The notes below the pieces were generated by a model, which worked only from the letters and a program-made list of their open reading frames with translations, did not search any database and had not been told where the DNA came from. This document shows positions 34,921 through 43,283 of a stretch of DNA of 64,000 nt, piece after piece. Numbering within the stretch: the stretch's first letter is position 1; the number at the start of each line of letters is the position of its first letter. The DNA comes from Eurosta solidaginis (lineage: Eukaryota > Arthropoda > Insecta > Diptera > Tephritidae), in the NCBI RefSeq assembly GCF_040869045.1, contig NC_090322.1, forward strand, positions 170,142,672 to 170,206,671, in the 5' to 3' direction. A program made the position numbers and the translations under genes.

Positions 34921-35952
34921 ATGAAAACGCGATCACAACAATACACGGAAATGTCAGTTGACGCAACAATGTCGGTTAAGATTTCAGATCTGCGAATCGA
35001 GCAACTTAAATCAATACTAAGTCAAAAAAGTTTGCCAACCTCAGGCACTCGCGCCGAGCTTATACAACGTTTATGCGATAATACAGATTCCGATGAAATT
35101 CAGCTACCTAGCGAACAAACGGGTATTGCAAGTGTTAATCTGCAAGCGCAAGTAAATGAGTTACGTGTTAGTATAGACAATATTCTATCGCTATTGCAAC
35201 AAGGTACGACAACTGCAAATAACAATGAAAACAATCGAGGTACCGATTCCCCACCAATTTCGCAGGTGAGCACGTTAGAAACGGGCGGCAGAAGTCAAAC
35301 GGTCAAAGAGATAAGCGAGACAATTCCCGAATTCGATCCAACTAATCCCCAGTCGTTAACCGTGGAACAGTTCACAGATCGCGTTAGTAGTGTCGTACGA
35401 GCATACCAATTCGACGAGAAGTGTGTTTTGTTAGCCGTGTATAGCAGACTGCGCGGTGCGGCTCGTATGTGGCTCGACTCATTGCCCAGAGTACACACTA
35501 CGTGGAATGAATTCTCGAAAGACTTGGTAACAGAATTTGGCATCCATCTCGACGAGGCGCAAATTCATCGCGCGATGAGCGATAACGTTCGGAAAACGAG
35601 TGAGCGAATGAATGACTATTGTTTTCGCATATACGCTCTCGGTAAACAGTATCACTTAAGTGAATCTGCAATAATTAATTATATCCGCGCAGGTTTACGA
35701 CACCGAGACTTACAAATCGCAATCGCAGCAACAAAATTTAAGACCGTGAAAGAAATGCGCGAAACAATCGAAAACTACTTGTTGAATCGCGGTAAAGTTA
35801 CTGATACCCAACCGAAAAACGCATCCACCAGCAAGCAGGAGCACCCAACCAGCAGTAATGTAAAATCATCTGTTACGTGTTTTAATTGTAAAGAAGCTGG
35901 TCATATTTCGAGCAAATGCCCTAAACCCCAACGTCGTGCAAGGTGCGTTTAA
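34921..35952 (+). CDS. Gag-like polyprotein of the complete element
   Basis: Identical in translation to the copy at 28841. N-terminal SAP-type motif (about 20-54), capsid-like region, CCHC knuckle at 320-333. It would assemble the particle and package RNA. Stop TAA at 35950-35952 lies in the same frame as pol and falls inside a second cysteine motif (CV-stop-CNKVHPKSESQNC), so the ancestral product was probably one fused Gag-Pol, or Pol depends on stop readthrough. There is no -1 frameshift arrangement, because the frames are the same. Confidence 0.92.
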   Translation: MKTRSQQYTEMSVDATMSVKISDLRIEQLKSILSQKSLPTSGTRAELIQRLCDNTDSDEIQLPSEQTGIASVNLQAQVNELRVSIDNILSLLQQGTTTANNNENNRGTDSPPISQVSTLETGGRSQTVKEISETIPEFDPTNPQSLTVEQFTDRVSSVVRAYQFDEKCVLLAVYSRLRGAARMWLDSLPRVHTTWNEFSKDLVTEFGIHLDEAQIHRAMSDNVRKTSERMNDYCFRIYALGKQYHLSESAIINYIRAGLRHRDLQIAIAATKFKTVKEMRETIENYLLNRGKVTDTQPKNASTSKQEHPTSSNVKSSVTCFNCKEAGHISSKCPKPQRRARCV

Positions 35953-35961
35953 TGTAATAAG

Positions 35962-38900
35962 GTGCACCCAAAAAGTGAATCCCAGAACTGCGGTAAACGC
36001 GGGTTAGAAATACGTCGATTAGAGGCATCATCACTGGATGAATGTTTCACAAAATATATTTACGTTAAAAAAGAAAAGTTTAAAGCATTTATAGACACCG
36101 GTAGTCAGTGCAACATGGTCCGTAAATCAGTCATTGAGTCACTCAGTACAGAACGGGAAGAATGTCAAATACAATTAAAAGGGTTCGGTGGCGGTGCCCA
36201 TGTTATTCGAGAAAAGTGTTCATTGACTATTGAGGTAGATGGATTATCGCTTGATGCAACGTTTTACATAGTTGACGATATTATGCTTCAAACAGATTTC
36301 CTAATCGGCCAGGATATTATAACTAATTCGTCGGTGAAACTAGAGGTCTGTGACGGGAAATCAATATTCGTTAACAAACGGGTCGTGACGCAAAGCGTAC
36401 CTAAACATATCGACATTTCTCAGCTAGCCTACGCTTCAGAAGATAAAAGCCAACACGAACAAATTACGAGTGTACTTAAAGGTTTCGAAGACGTGTTCGC
36501 GGAAGGTTTAAACGGGATCGGTAAAACTAGTCTGGTCGAAATGCACATCGATATAATCGGTAATAAAGTCATCTCACAACCACCCTATCGCGTGCCAGCA
36601 CCAAAAAGGGCTGTAGTTACTCAAATGATCAAAGAACTTAAAAATAACGACATAATCACTAAGTCAAGCTCCGAATTCGCGAGTCCTCTCGTCTTGGTCA
36701 AGAAAAAAGACGGCGGCGATCGGTTATGCGTAGACTATCGACGTTTAAACCAACTAGTTCGGAAGGAGAACTTTCCCGTGCCTAACATCGAAGAGCGCCT
36801 ACACGAAGCGAAGCAGTACAGGTATTTCTCGGTGCTGGAAATGAATAGCGGGTACTATCAGATACCCATTGCACCCAGCAGCCGAAAGTATACAGCGTTC
36901 ATAACTCCAGACGGCTTATACGAATTCAAGAGAATGCCTTTTGGCCTCACCAATGCACCCATTGTGTTCCAGCGATTAATGGCGAGGGTTCAAGAAAAGA
37001 CCGAGCCGGGCGATATGCTGGTTTACATGGACGACATCTTGGTCGGTAGCAATTCGCCAGAGGGAATGGTTTCGAAACTACGACGTGTTCTAATAACATT
37101 ACGCGATTCGGGTTTAACGCTGAACGCTAAGAAATGTAGTTTTATGCGAAAGACGATAACGTTTCTGGGACACGAAATAACTCCGGCAGGCATCGTTCCT
37201 GGTGCGGTAAAAACGCAAGCCATATCAGAATTTGCAACACCAAAGGACGTAAGCGACGTACGTCGGTTCCTTGGTCTTAGCGGTTATTTTCGAAAGTTTG
37301 TTCCAGGTTACGCTGTAATCTCAGAACCTCTAAGAAAACTACTTCGGAAAGGAACGAAATTCGTGTGGCTGCCCGAACAAAGTGACGCTTTTGAACAGCT
37401 CAAGGAAAAGTTAGTCTCGCAGCCTCTACTAGTCGCATACAACGTTAACGCAGAGCACGAAATACACGCAGATGCAAGCGCCATCGGCTTGGCTGGCGTT
37501 CTGCTGCAGCGAGATGGTGACGGTCTAAAGCCCATAGCATATTTCAGTAGAGCAACGTCCAAAACTGAAAAGCAGTTTCACAGTTTCGAACTAGAGACTT
37601 TAGCGGTCGTAGAGTCACTTGAGCGCTTCAAGTACTATATATACGGCAAGAGAGTGACGGTGAGAACCGACTGCAGCGCCATACGTACAGCAATGCAGAA
37701 GAGAGAGTTAGTACCACGTATCGCACGATGGTGGCTCAAAATACAGGATTATGACATCGAAATTCAACACAGAGCTGGCAGGAGGATGGAGCACGTCGAC
37801 GCTTTAAGTCGTGCCCCTGTAGAGGAAGCTTCCAACGCTGAAACAGCTCATCTTCGCATATCTAAGGTGGCCATCGACGATTCCGATTGGCTATTTAGCA
37901 TGCAGCTGCAAGACGCCAAATTACGTCAAATTGTAAACGAAATTTGCTCTAAGAACAAAACTACGGATGGTGACTACGTACTTAAAAGCGGTAGATTGTT
38001 TCGCAACGTCAACAACAAAACCTTATGGGTTGTCCCCAAAACATTGCGACATCGAGTAACGCAAGACGCTCATGATCGCGCCGGACATATGGGTGTTGAT
38101 AAAACAGTTCAACGACTAACAGAACATCTTTGGTTCCCTCGAATGCGCAATTTTGTGAAAAGCTACATAAAAACTTGTGTCGATTGTGCGTACTATAAGC
38201 GAAAGGAGGGTAAGGAAGAATCATGTTATCATTACGATGACATTGATCCGATACCTTTCAAGACGGTGCATATTGATCACTTAGGCCCGTTTCCTAAAAG
38301 CGCGAAACGTAACGAACATCTCTTAGTTATCGTCGATTCGTTCACCAAGTTTACATTTCTACGACCAGTTAAAAGCACAGCAACTAAAAGTGTTATTGAG
38401 GCGTTGAACGACATGTGTAGCTTCACGGGAATGCCTGAAAAGTTCGTAACCGACCGTGGAACGGCATTCACCTCTCGAGATTTCCGAAACTATTGTGCCG
38501 AAAACAACGTCAAACATATACTCACAGCTGTCCGTACGCCTAGGGCAAACGGTCACGCCGAACGCACCAACCGTACCATACTTTCTATGCTACTTCCGTC
38601 AACGTCAAATGATAAGCGATGGGACGATAATGTCCGCAACGTCCAGTGGTGTATCAACACTATGAAGAACGCAACGACCGGATGTACCCCATACGAGTTA
38701 CTTTACGGGTTTCATCCTCGAGATATACTCAAGAACAAAATCATTTCGAGCATTCACGATCAACAGTGGCTTAACGACGAAGAGCTAACAAACTTGCGTA
38801 CTGCCGCGGCAAATCGAGTTAATGACAAACGAGCATTAGCAAAACTAAGCTACGACGCTAAACGTGCAAAACCCAAACAATTCAGTGAAGGTGACCTGGT

Positions 38901-39162
38901 GCTCGCGGAGAACGAACCCCCTAGCACTGGTTCCTCTCGAAAGCTCGAACCGCGATACAAGGGTCCGTTTATTATCACTAAAAAGCTCGAAAAAGATCGA
39001 TACGTCGTCGAAGATCTACCTCAGTCGAATCGTTGTCGCAAACATTACGCATCTGTCTACTCGGTGGACAAGCTTAAACCCTGGTGCGAGTTACCTATCG
39101 AAGATGATATCGACGACTGTTTAGAATGCAACTATGATGATGGGGACGAGGTCGCCCCATAA
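35962..39162 (+). CDS. Pol polyprotein: protease, reverse transcriptase, RNase H, integrase
   Basis: A 1066-residue frame opening just after the gag stop (GTG at 35962; a true independent start is unlikely). Protease: FIDTGS, residues 44-49. RT: about 215-430, with MPFGLTNAPIVFQRLM and YMDD at 355-358. RNase H: IHADASAIGLAGVLLQ and the YFSRATSKTEKQF segment. Integrase: HHCC finger (DRAGHMGVDKTV to CVDCAYYK), then D772, D831 and E867, an exact D-58-D-35-E spacing. The C-terminal tail ends with VYSVDKLKPW. RT motif A reads VLEMNSGYYQI, with Glu293 where the catalytic Asp is expected. The stop lies 14 bp before the 3' LTR. Confidence 0.93.
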   Translation: MHPKSESQNCGKRGLEIRRLEASSLDECFTKYIYVKKEKFKAFIDTGSQCNMVRKSVIESLSTEREECQIQLKGFGGGAHVIREKCSLTIEVDGLSLDATFYIVDDIMLQTDFLIGQDIITNSSVKLEVCDGKSIFVNKRVVTQSVPKHIDISQLAYASEDKSQHEQITSVLKGFEDVFAEGLNGIGKTSLVEMHIDIIGNKVISQPPYRVPAPKRAVVTQMIKELKNNDIITKSSSEFASPLVLVKKKDGGDRLCVDYRRLNQLVRKENFPVPNIEERLHEAKQYRYFSVLEMNSGYYQIPIAPSSRKYTAFITPDGLYEFKRMPFGLTNAPIVFQRLMARVQEKTEPGDMLVYMDDILVGSNSPEGMVSKLRRVLITLRDSGLTLNAKKCSFMRKTITFLGHEITPAGIVPGAVKTQAISEFATPKDVSDVRRFLGLSGYFRKFVPGYAVISEPLRKLLRKGTKFVWLPEQSDAFEQLKEKLVSQPLLVAYNVNAEHEIHADASAIGLAGVLLQRDGDGLKPIAYFSRATSKTEKQFHSFELETLAVVESLERFKYYIYGKRVTVRTDCSAIRTAMQKRELVPRIARWWLKIQDYDIEIQHRAGRRMEHVDALSRAPVEEASNAETAHLRISKVAIDDSDWLFSMQLQDAKLRQIVNEICSKNKTTDGDYVLKSGRLFRNVNNKTLWVVPKTLRHRVTQDAHDRAGHMGVDKTVQRLTEHLWFPRMRNFVKSYIKTCVDCAYYKRKEGKEESCYHYDDIDPIPFKTVHIDHLGPFPKSAKRNEHLLVIVDSFTKFTFLRPVKSTATKSVIEALNDMCSFTGMPEKFVTDRGTAFTSRDFRNYCAENNVKHILTAVRTPRANGHAERTNRTILSMLLPSTSNDKRWDDNVRNVQWCINTMKNATTGCTPYELLYGFHPRDILKNKIISSIHDQQWLNDEELTNLRTAAANRVNDKRALAKLSYDAKRAKPKQFSEGDLVLAENEPPSTGSSRKLEPRYKGPFIITKKLEKDRYVVEDLPQSNRCRKHYASVYSVDKLKPWCELPIEDDIDDCLECNYDDGDEVAP

Positions 39163-39176
39163 GCAGGATGGCCGAC

Positions 39177-39452
39177 TGTAACACCCTGCTTTCCAATTTA
39201 TAAGCAACCTTGCGTTCGAATCTATGTAGCAGTATCCTGCAACCCTGAATGTACTAACGAACAACATCAATCCAGCATGAGAAGGCAGTATTCGTTAAGA
39301 CGCGATTAAGAGCGGCCACTCGTATTCATACGTTCAAATATTAAATCAGTCTTGTTATGTAAATTAACTGTTCAGTGTAACTAAACTCAATAAATATCTA
39401 TTTTTGTTTGTAATACTAAAACCAAGAAGCAATAGTCGAATCTTTGCTTTCA
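39177..39452 (+). repeat. 3' LTR of gypsy-type element
   Basis: 276 bp, TGTAACACCC to TTTGCTTTCA, followed by TAAA. AATAAA around 39395. The upstream junction is AAGCAGGATGGCCGAC, only weakly purine-rich as a polypurine tract. Confidence 0.92.
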
Positions 39453-39641
39453 TAAAGGATTGACTAAATTTTAGAAATTGTAAAAATTCGTAATTTTTCA
39501 GGATTGCAAGCTCTTTGCGCCACCTCTAACCCTTTTCGATTGACCTAAAACTTTGTATATTCTAGTTTTTAGGCTATTCGCATAGTTCTAGGGGGTGAGA
39601 TCGAGAATCGGAACACTTTGGAAAATAAGGGCCACTCTAAT

Positions 39642-39959
39642 GTGCATGTGTATATACTTACCAGACATGATGCAATTACAAGGTGACTGATGTTGGCAGA
39701 GGAAAAATTGTAGTAAAAACCATTCAAATTTATTTTCCTGGAAAAGTATGAAACGGCATCACTTTTTTTCTCCAACTCTATTTTGTGTTGACTTTTCTAT
39801 GGTTCAAACTAGTGACATTTCTAAATAAATGTATTGTTTATTCAACTAAATTATTTTAATTTGCCAAATTTTCAGCGTTAAATGATGGTAAGATGTTTTA
39901 TAATTTATATAATACTGATAGATATTATTTTAAATAAGTTCTTATAACTTTATTTATAG
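39642..39959. other. AT-rich spacer
   Basis: No gene recognised. The last part (CTTTATTTATAGG) could serve as a splice acceptor for the exon-like sequence that follows. Confidence 0.4.
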
Positions 39960-40270
39960 GGTTTGTTGGCGGCGATGCAAGAAACCAGACGCAAAGCTGA
40001 ATGCACCTGATTTGATTGCCACCGATCCAAAATTGGGTTTCCAAAGAGGTAAAGAGCTGTGGGATTACCTAAGTAAGGATGAGCCAGAAAAGCCAGTACG
40101 CCCTGTGATTTTGGAACAACTTATAGTCATCTTGGTGGTCGAATCGTAGCGAAAATAGTTACAGTCTCTAGCACCCCATCCATTACTTAATCGTCAACGA
40201 CAGAACGAAGAAGACGTGAATCGCAGGACAGTAATGTTCCTGCTCCGCATATAAATGGTGTCTACTGAGA
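39960..40270 (+). pseudogene. Exon-like gene fragment of unknown identity, frameshifted
   Basis: After a possible acceptor at 39958-39960 one frame reads CWRRCKKPDAKLNAPDLIAT, then DPKLGFQRGKELWDYLSKDE, then PEKPVRPVILEQLIV, and stops at 40147-40149. A shift of one base near 40130 restores GGRIVAKIVTVSSTPSIT, then a TAA, then RRRRESQDSNVPAPHINGVY and TGA. The composition is that of a real cytosolic protein rather than a transposon, but I do not recognise it. It may be a duplicated exon or processed pseudogene. Confidence 0.4.
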
Positions 40271-40439
40271 AATATAATTCTTATATAATAACCATCGAGT
40301 TTTTTTTTCGTTATGCAATGCATGTGCACTTTCTTTATATGTTTGGAAACGTTGCTAACCATTTGCAAAGCAGCTATGTGGTTTTGTTCCAAAGTTAAAT
40401 AAAACTAATTATACTATTTGTAAACCGACGGACACATAA

Positions 40440-41660
40440 ACGCAAACACGACGTGCGGTCCATTACCAGACGGTATAGCCATGCCAATGCTGACACACCT
40501 TGGTGATGAGGGGGTAAGCTATCCGACGCACATTTTCAATTTATCGTTGAAGTCCATCGTCATTACCGAAGAATGGAAAACGGCAAGGAGACTTCCACTT
40601 TTTAAACCTGGGAAACCAGGTAACGAAGGTGAGTTGTATCGACCGAAATCACTCCTTTCGGTAGTAGGGGAAGATAAATTACGGACTGAACCAGGAAAAA
40701 CCCCATAATAGGACGGTGCTCGTGGCACTCGACCTGCCGAAAGTTTTTGACACAGTCAACTACGGTGCGCTACTCCAAGATATAGAAGGTGCACCTCTTC
40801 CTCCTTGTCTAAAAATTCTATTTAGGAACGAAACTTCAAAGTCTAGTAAATTTAAACGGGGGGTGCCACTGGGTGGTTTCCATCCACGATTCTGTTTTAC
40901 TGATTTCTACATATCAAAGCTCCCTTCCGAGAGAAGGGAGTTACCATTATTTCTTACGCCGGCGACTGCACGATAATGACAACAGGACCTGGCCCTCCAA
41001 AGAACGAGTTAGTTTATAGAATAAATCGCTATCTCCCCTATATATTTCTGGTTTCTTCACATCACGCGACCTGGCACTATCACCGACCATAACCAGGGCC
41101 ACTCTGTTTAGGACGTCTATGGTGTTACGTTATCGAATGTCAGTCACCTAAAGATCTTAGGGGTAACGTTCGATAACAAAATCACCTTCAAGTCACATGT
41201 CACCCGAAATTGTATCCAGGGTACAATGCCGCAACAAAATTCTCAAGTTGCTTACGGGCAGTACTTTGGGAAAAGATAAAGGAACGTTGCTAGCCACTTG
41301 CAAAGCAATTGGCCGGCCGCTCTTCTGCTACGCGGCATCAGTTTGGTTGCTCTTAAAAACCCACACTGGAAAAGACTGCAGGCCTGCTAAATTGCTGCAC
41401 TCAGAACTGTCACGGGATGTATTCTTATGACCCCTGATAGCATTATAAAGTAAGGCATAAGATCTCAAAATTAAAGAGCATAACGTAAAGCTGAAGGGAC
41501 AGTTTTTGCTTAGTCACAAACCAGGAAACTCTAGCAAACAACTGCTTGATCTAGCCCCGCCTCCAAGAGGGTTAAGGAAACATCTCCATAAGATGAGATC
41601 AGGCACCTACATACCAAGGAGCCCTAAGCAAAATCCATACAGAATCAGTAAACGCTTTTG
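40440..41660 (+). pseudogene. Broken jockey-clade LINE ORF2
   Basis: Segments in changing frames follow a non-LTR RT: GPLPDGIAMPML (finger region) and NLSLKSIVITEEWKTARRLP at 40450-40600, VALDLPKVFDTVNYGALLQD (RT motif A with FDT) at 40720, a thumb-like piece (NKILKLLTGSTLG, RPLFCYAASVW) at 41220-41350, and the C-terminal KGQFLLSHKPGN, APPPRGLRKHLHKM at 41490-41600 that matches the family at 23906. Stops and frameshifts throughout make it inactive. No target duplication was found. Confidence 0.8.
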
Positions 41661-42242
41661 TTGGGTCGCGGTCGGTGAACCACGTTATCAATATACACTA
41701 TCTTATCCTTGCAGAAGAAGAAAACATACCACCAAGGGAGACCCGAAGCTCTCTTTGGCTTTGGTCCTCTGTCCACAGAAGGGCTAAAGGCATATTGGTT
41801 GCAGGATAAGCATTTTGATAACCTTTCTCGAAACAAAATTTGGCATAATCAAAAGTTGGCGGGACCTATACTATTATTATTTGTTTTTTTTTTTTGGGAA
41901 TGTTTTTTTGACAGAAATACACTCGAACCGCTTATCAAACCATTGTCGAAGGACGATGCCGTTAAGTAAAAATACTAAACATTTGTTTCTAAAGTATTTT
42001 GAACTGGATACCAAAAATCTCGTTATAGTAAAACGACACATTACCTATTTACCGCGGCAGTCGCTTTGGCCTATATTCACTTCTTTAATAAACAAATTCC
42101 AAAATATTAGTTTCGTGCTTTGCCAAAAAAAGTACTAGATTTAATACTATTTCACAAAAGGGCCCCTTCTTTTTTGCCCCTTTCTCTCATCCTTCGTTTA
42201 ATATGGGATTTTTCAAAATGAGCTGTCACTACATATACCATC
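41661..42242. other. No feature recognised
   Basis: AT-rich sequence downstream of the LINE remnant. Open frames here lack conserved motifs. Confidence 0.4.
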
Positions 42243-42710
42243 TTGTCGTTATTACATCATTCTTACCAGAGAATATGTTTGAATCAACGCTCATATACCA
42301 TTCGCCCTATATGTTGCATGTACATATTCGCCTCGATAAGCGTTTACGATTTACTATTGCATCCTAAAATGTACTTGTATGTAGAAATTATCCCGTGCAT
42401 GCCACAAACGAAAATTTTTCTTTCAACAAAGCGGAAAAATAATCAAAAAAAAATTTTAAAAAATCAAAAAGAATCAATTACTTTTGATTATTTTTGATTA
42501 CTTTTGATTATTTTTTATTTTTATTTTTTTATTTTTTTCAATAATCGTAAAAAAACATGATTTTGTTTTTTTTTTGATTATTTTTGTAATCAATTGAAAA
42601 GTAATCATTAAAAATAGAAAATAATGGCAAGTAATCATTAAATGGCGTTTAAAGAAAATAATCAATGGAACGGCTAATCATTACCATTATTTAAGAGGTC
42701 TGGTCCAAGC
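42243..42710 (+). repeat. Dispersed repeat, inverse of 19508-19890
   Basis: Shares TTGCATGTACATATTCGCCT, TTTACGATTTACTATTGCAT and AGGTCTGG blocks with the reverse complement of 19508-19890, around a (TTTTTGATTA)-rich centre. It is non-coding. Confidence 0.7.
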
Positions 42711-43283
42711 CTATGTATACTTGAATAGAAAATTTATAAATTTGATAAGAATGATGTTTATTTACATCATTTTCATAATTAAATGGAATATTTTCTACGA
42801 TTACTTGACAGATAATTACCTAATTATTTTTGTGAAATTCGCTTTTTTATTATATTTTTTAAAAAAAAGTTTTCTAGTTGAGCAGCCTTCCAACTCGACG
42901 CCTTTCCAAAACTCGATCCATAAATATAAAGCTTACAAACTATCGAGTAGAAAATTTAGTTATCGAATGTCAAATTTATCGATTTAGTATGGAATCGAAC
43001 AGAAAGTCGTATCTCTTATTCTCATTCACAATTAATTTGACGTCTTGTGAAGTAACAAAGAATTTGCAAAAACTCAATTCTCCAACATTTGCAGAAGTTT
43101 TATGCAATTTTGTTAAAAAAAGGCATGTAACTAAAAAGAAAAAACAATGCAACAATATTAAAACAAGAGTGGAGCAACTTAAGGCCGAAATGTGTTTTTA
43201 AGTGCACATTGTGTGTACTCACTGGTGGTCGCGGCTGTGTATATATTTGTGGAAGAAATTTAAACTAAAGAAGTTGACAAGCA
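42711..43283 (+). promoter_or_regulatory. AVL9 upstream region and probable 5' UTR
   Basis: No other gene lies here. TTTATCGATTTAG at about 42975 resembles the DRE core of housekeeping promoters in flies (TATCGATA, one mismatch). A TATA box is not obvious. The transcription start cannot be fixed from sequence alone. Confidence 0.3.

Larger units (their letters stand above)
30591..36665. repeat. 6.08-kb tandem duplication, second copy
   Basis: Second direct copy. Beyond 36665 the retrotransposon continues intact into RT, so this copy's right boundary is the ancestral one, whereas the left copy keeps the ancestral left boundary beside the LINE at 24499. Confidence 0.93.
33973..39452 (+). mobile_element. 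Complete Ty3/gypsy-type LTR retrotransposon without env (5.48 kb)
   Basis: Order: 5' LTR (33973-34248), leader with two copies of an AACGTCAAAAC...AACGTAAACAAAA block, gag (34921-35952), protease-RT-RNase H-integrase (35962-39162) and 3' LTR (39177-39452). Integrase follows RNase H, the Ty3/gypsy order. There is no third frame for an envelope. The two LTRs look identical, suggesting a young insertion, but an in-frame stop after gag and a changed RT catalytic residue question activity. The ancestral insertion target was TAAA. Confidence 0.9.
25606..39641 (+). mobile_element. DNA transposon with ~138-bp inverted ends, containing nested insertions
   Basis: The left end ATTAGGGTGGCCCTTATTTT (25606 to about 25745) is inverted at about 39503-39641 with about 90% identity, including GTTCCGATTCTCGATCTCAC. 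Between them lie a broken transposase, a MITE, and the LTR retrotransposon, plus the 6-kb duplication, which also created an internal left end at 31686. Removing these, the ancestral element was only about 2 kb. I cannot place it in a named superfamily. Confidence 0.75.

Noticed and set aside
39163..39176. Envelope gene of the LTR retrotransposon
   Set aside because: Only 14 bp separate the Pol stop from the 3' LTR, so there is no room for env.
42878..43201. 107-residue Lys-rich frame upstream of AVL9
   Set aside because: Falls in the probable promoter/5' UTR; no conserved motif and AT-rich composition.
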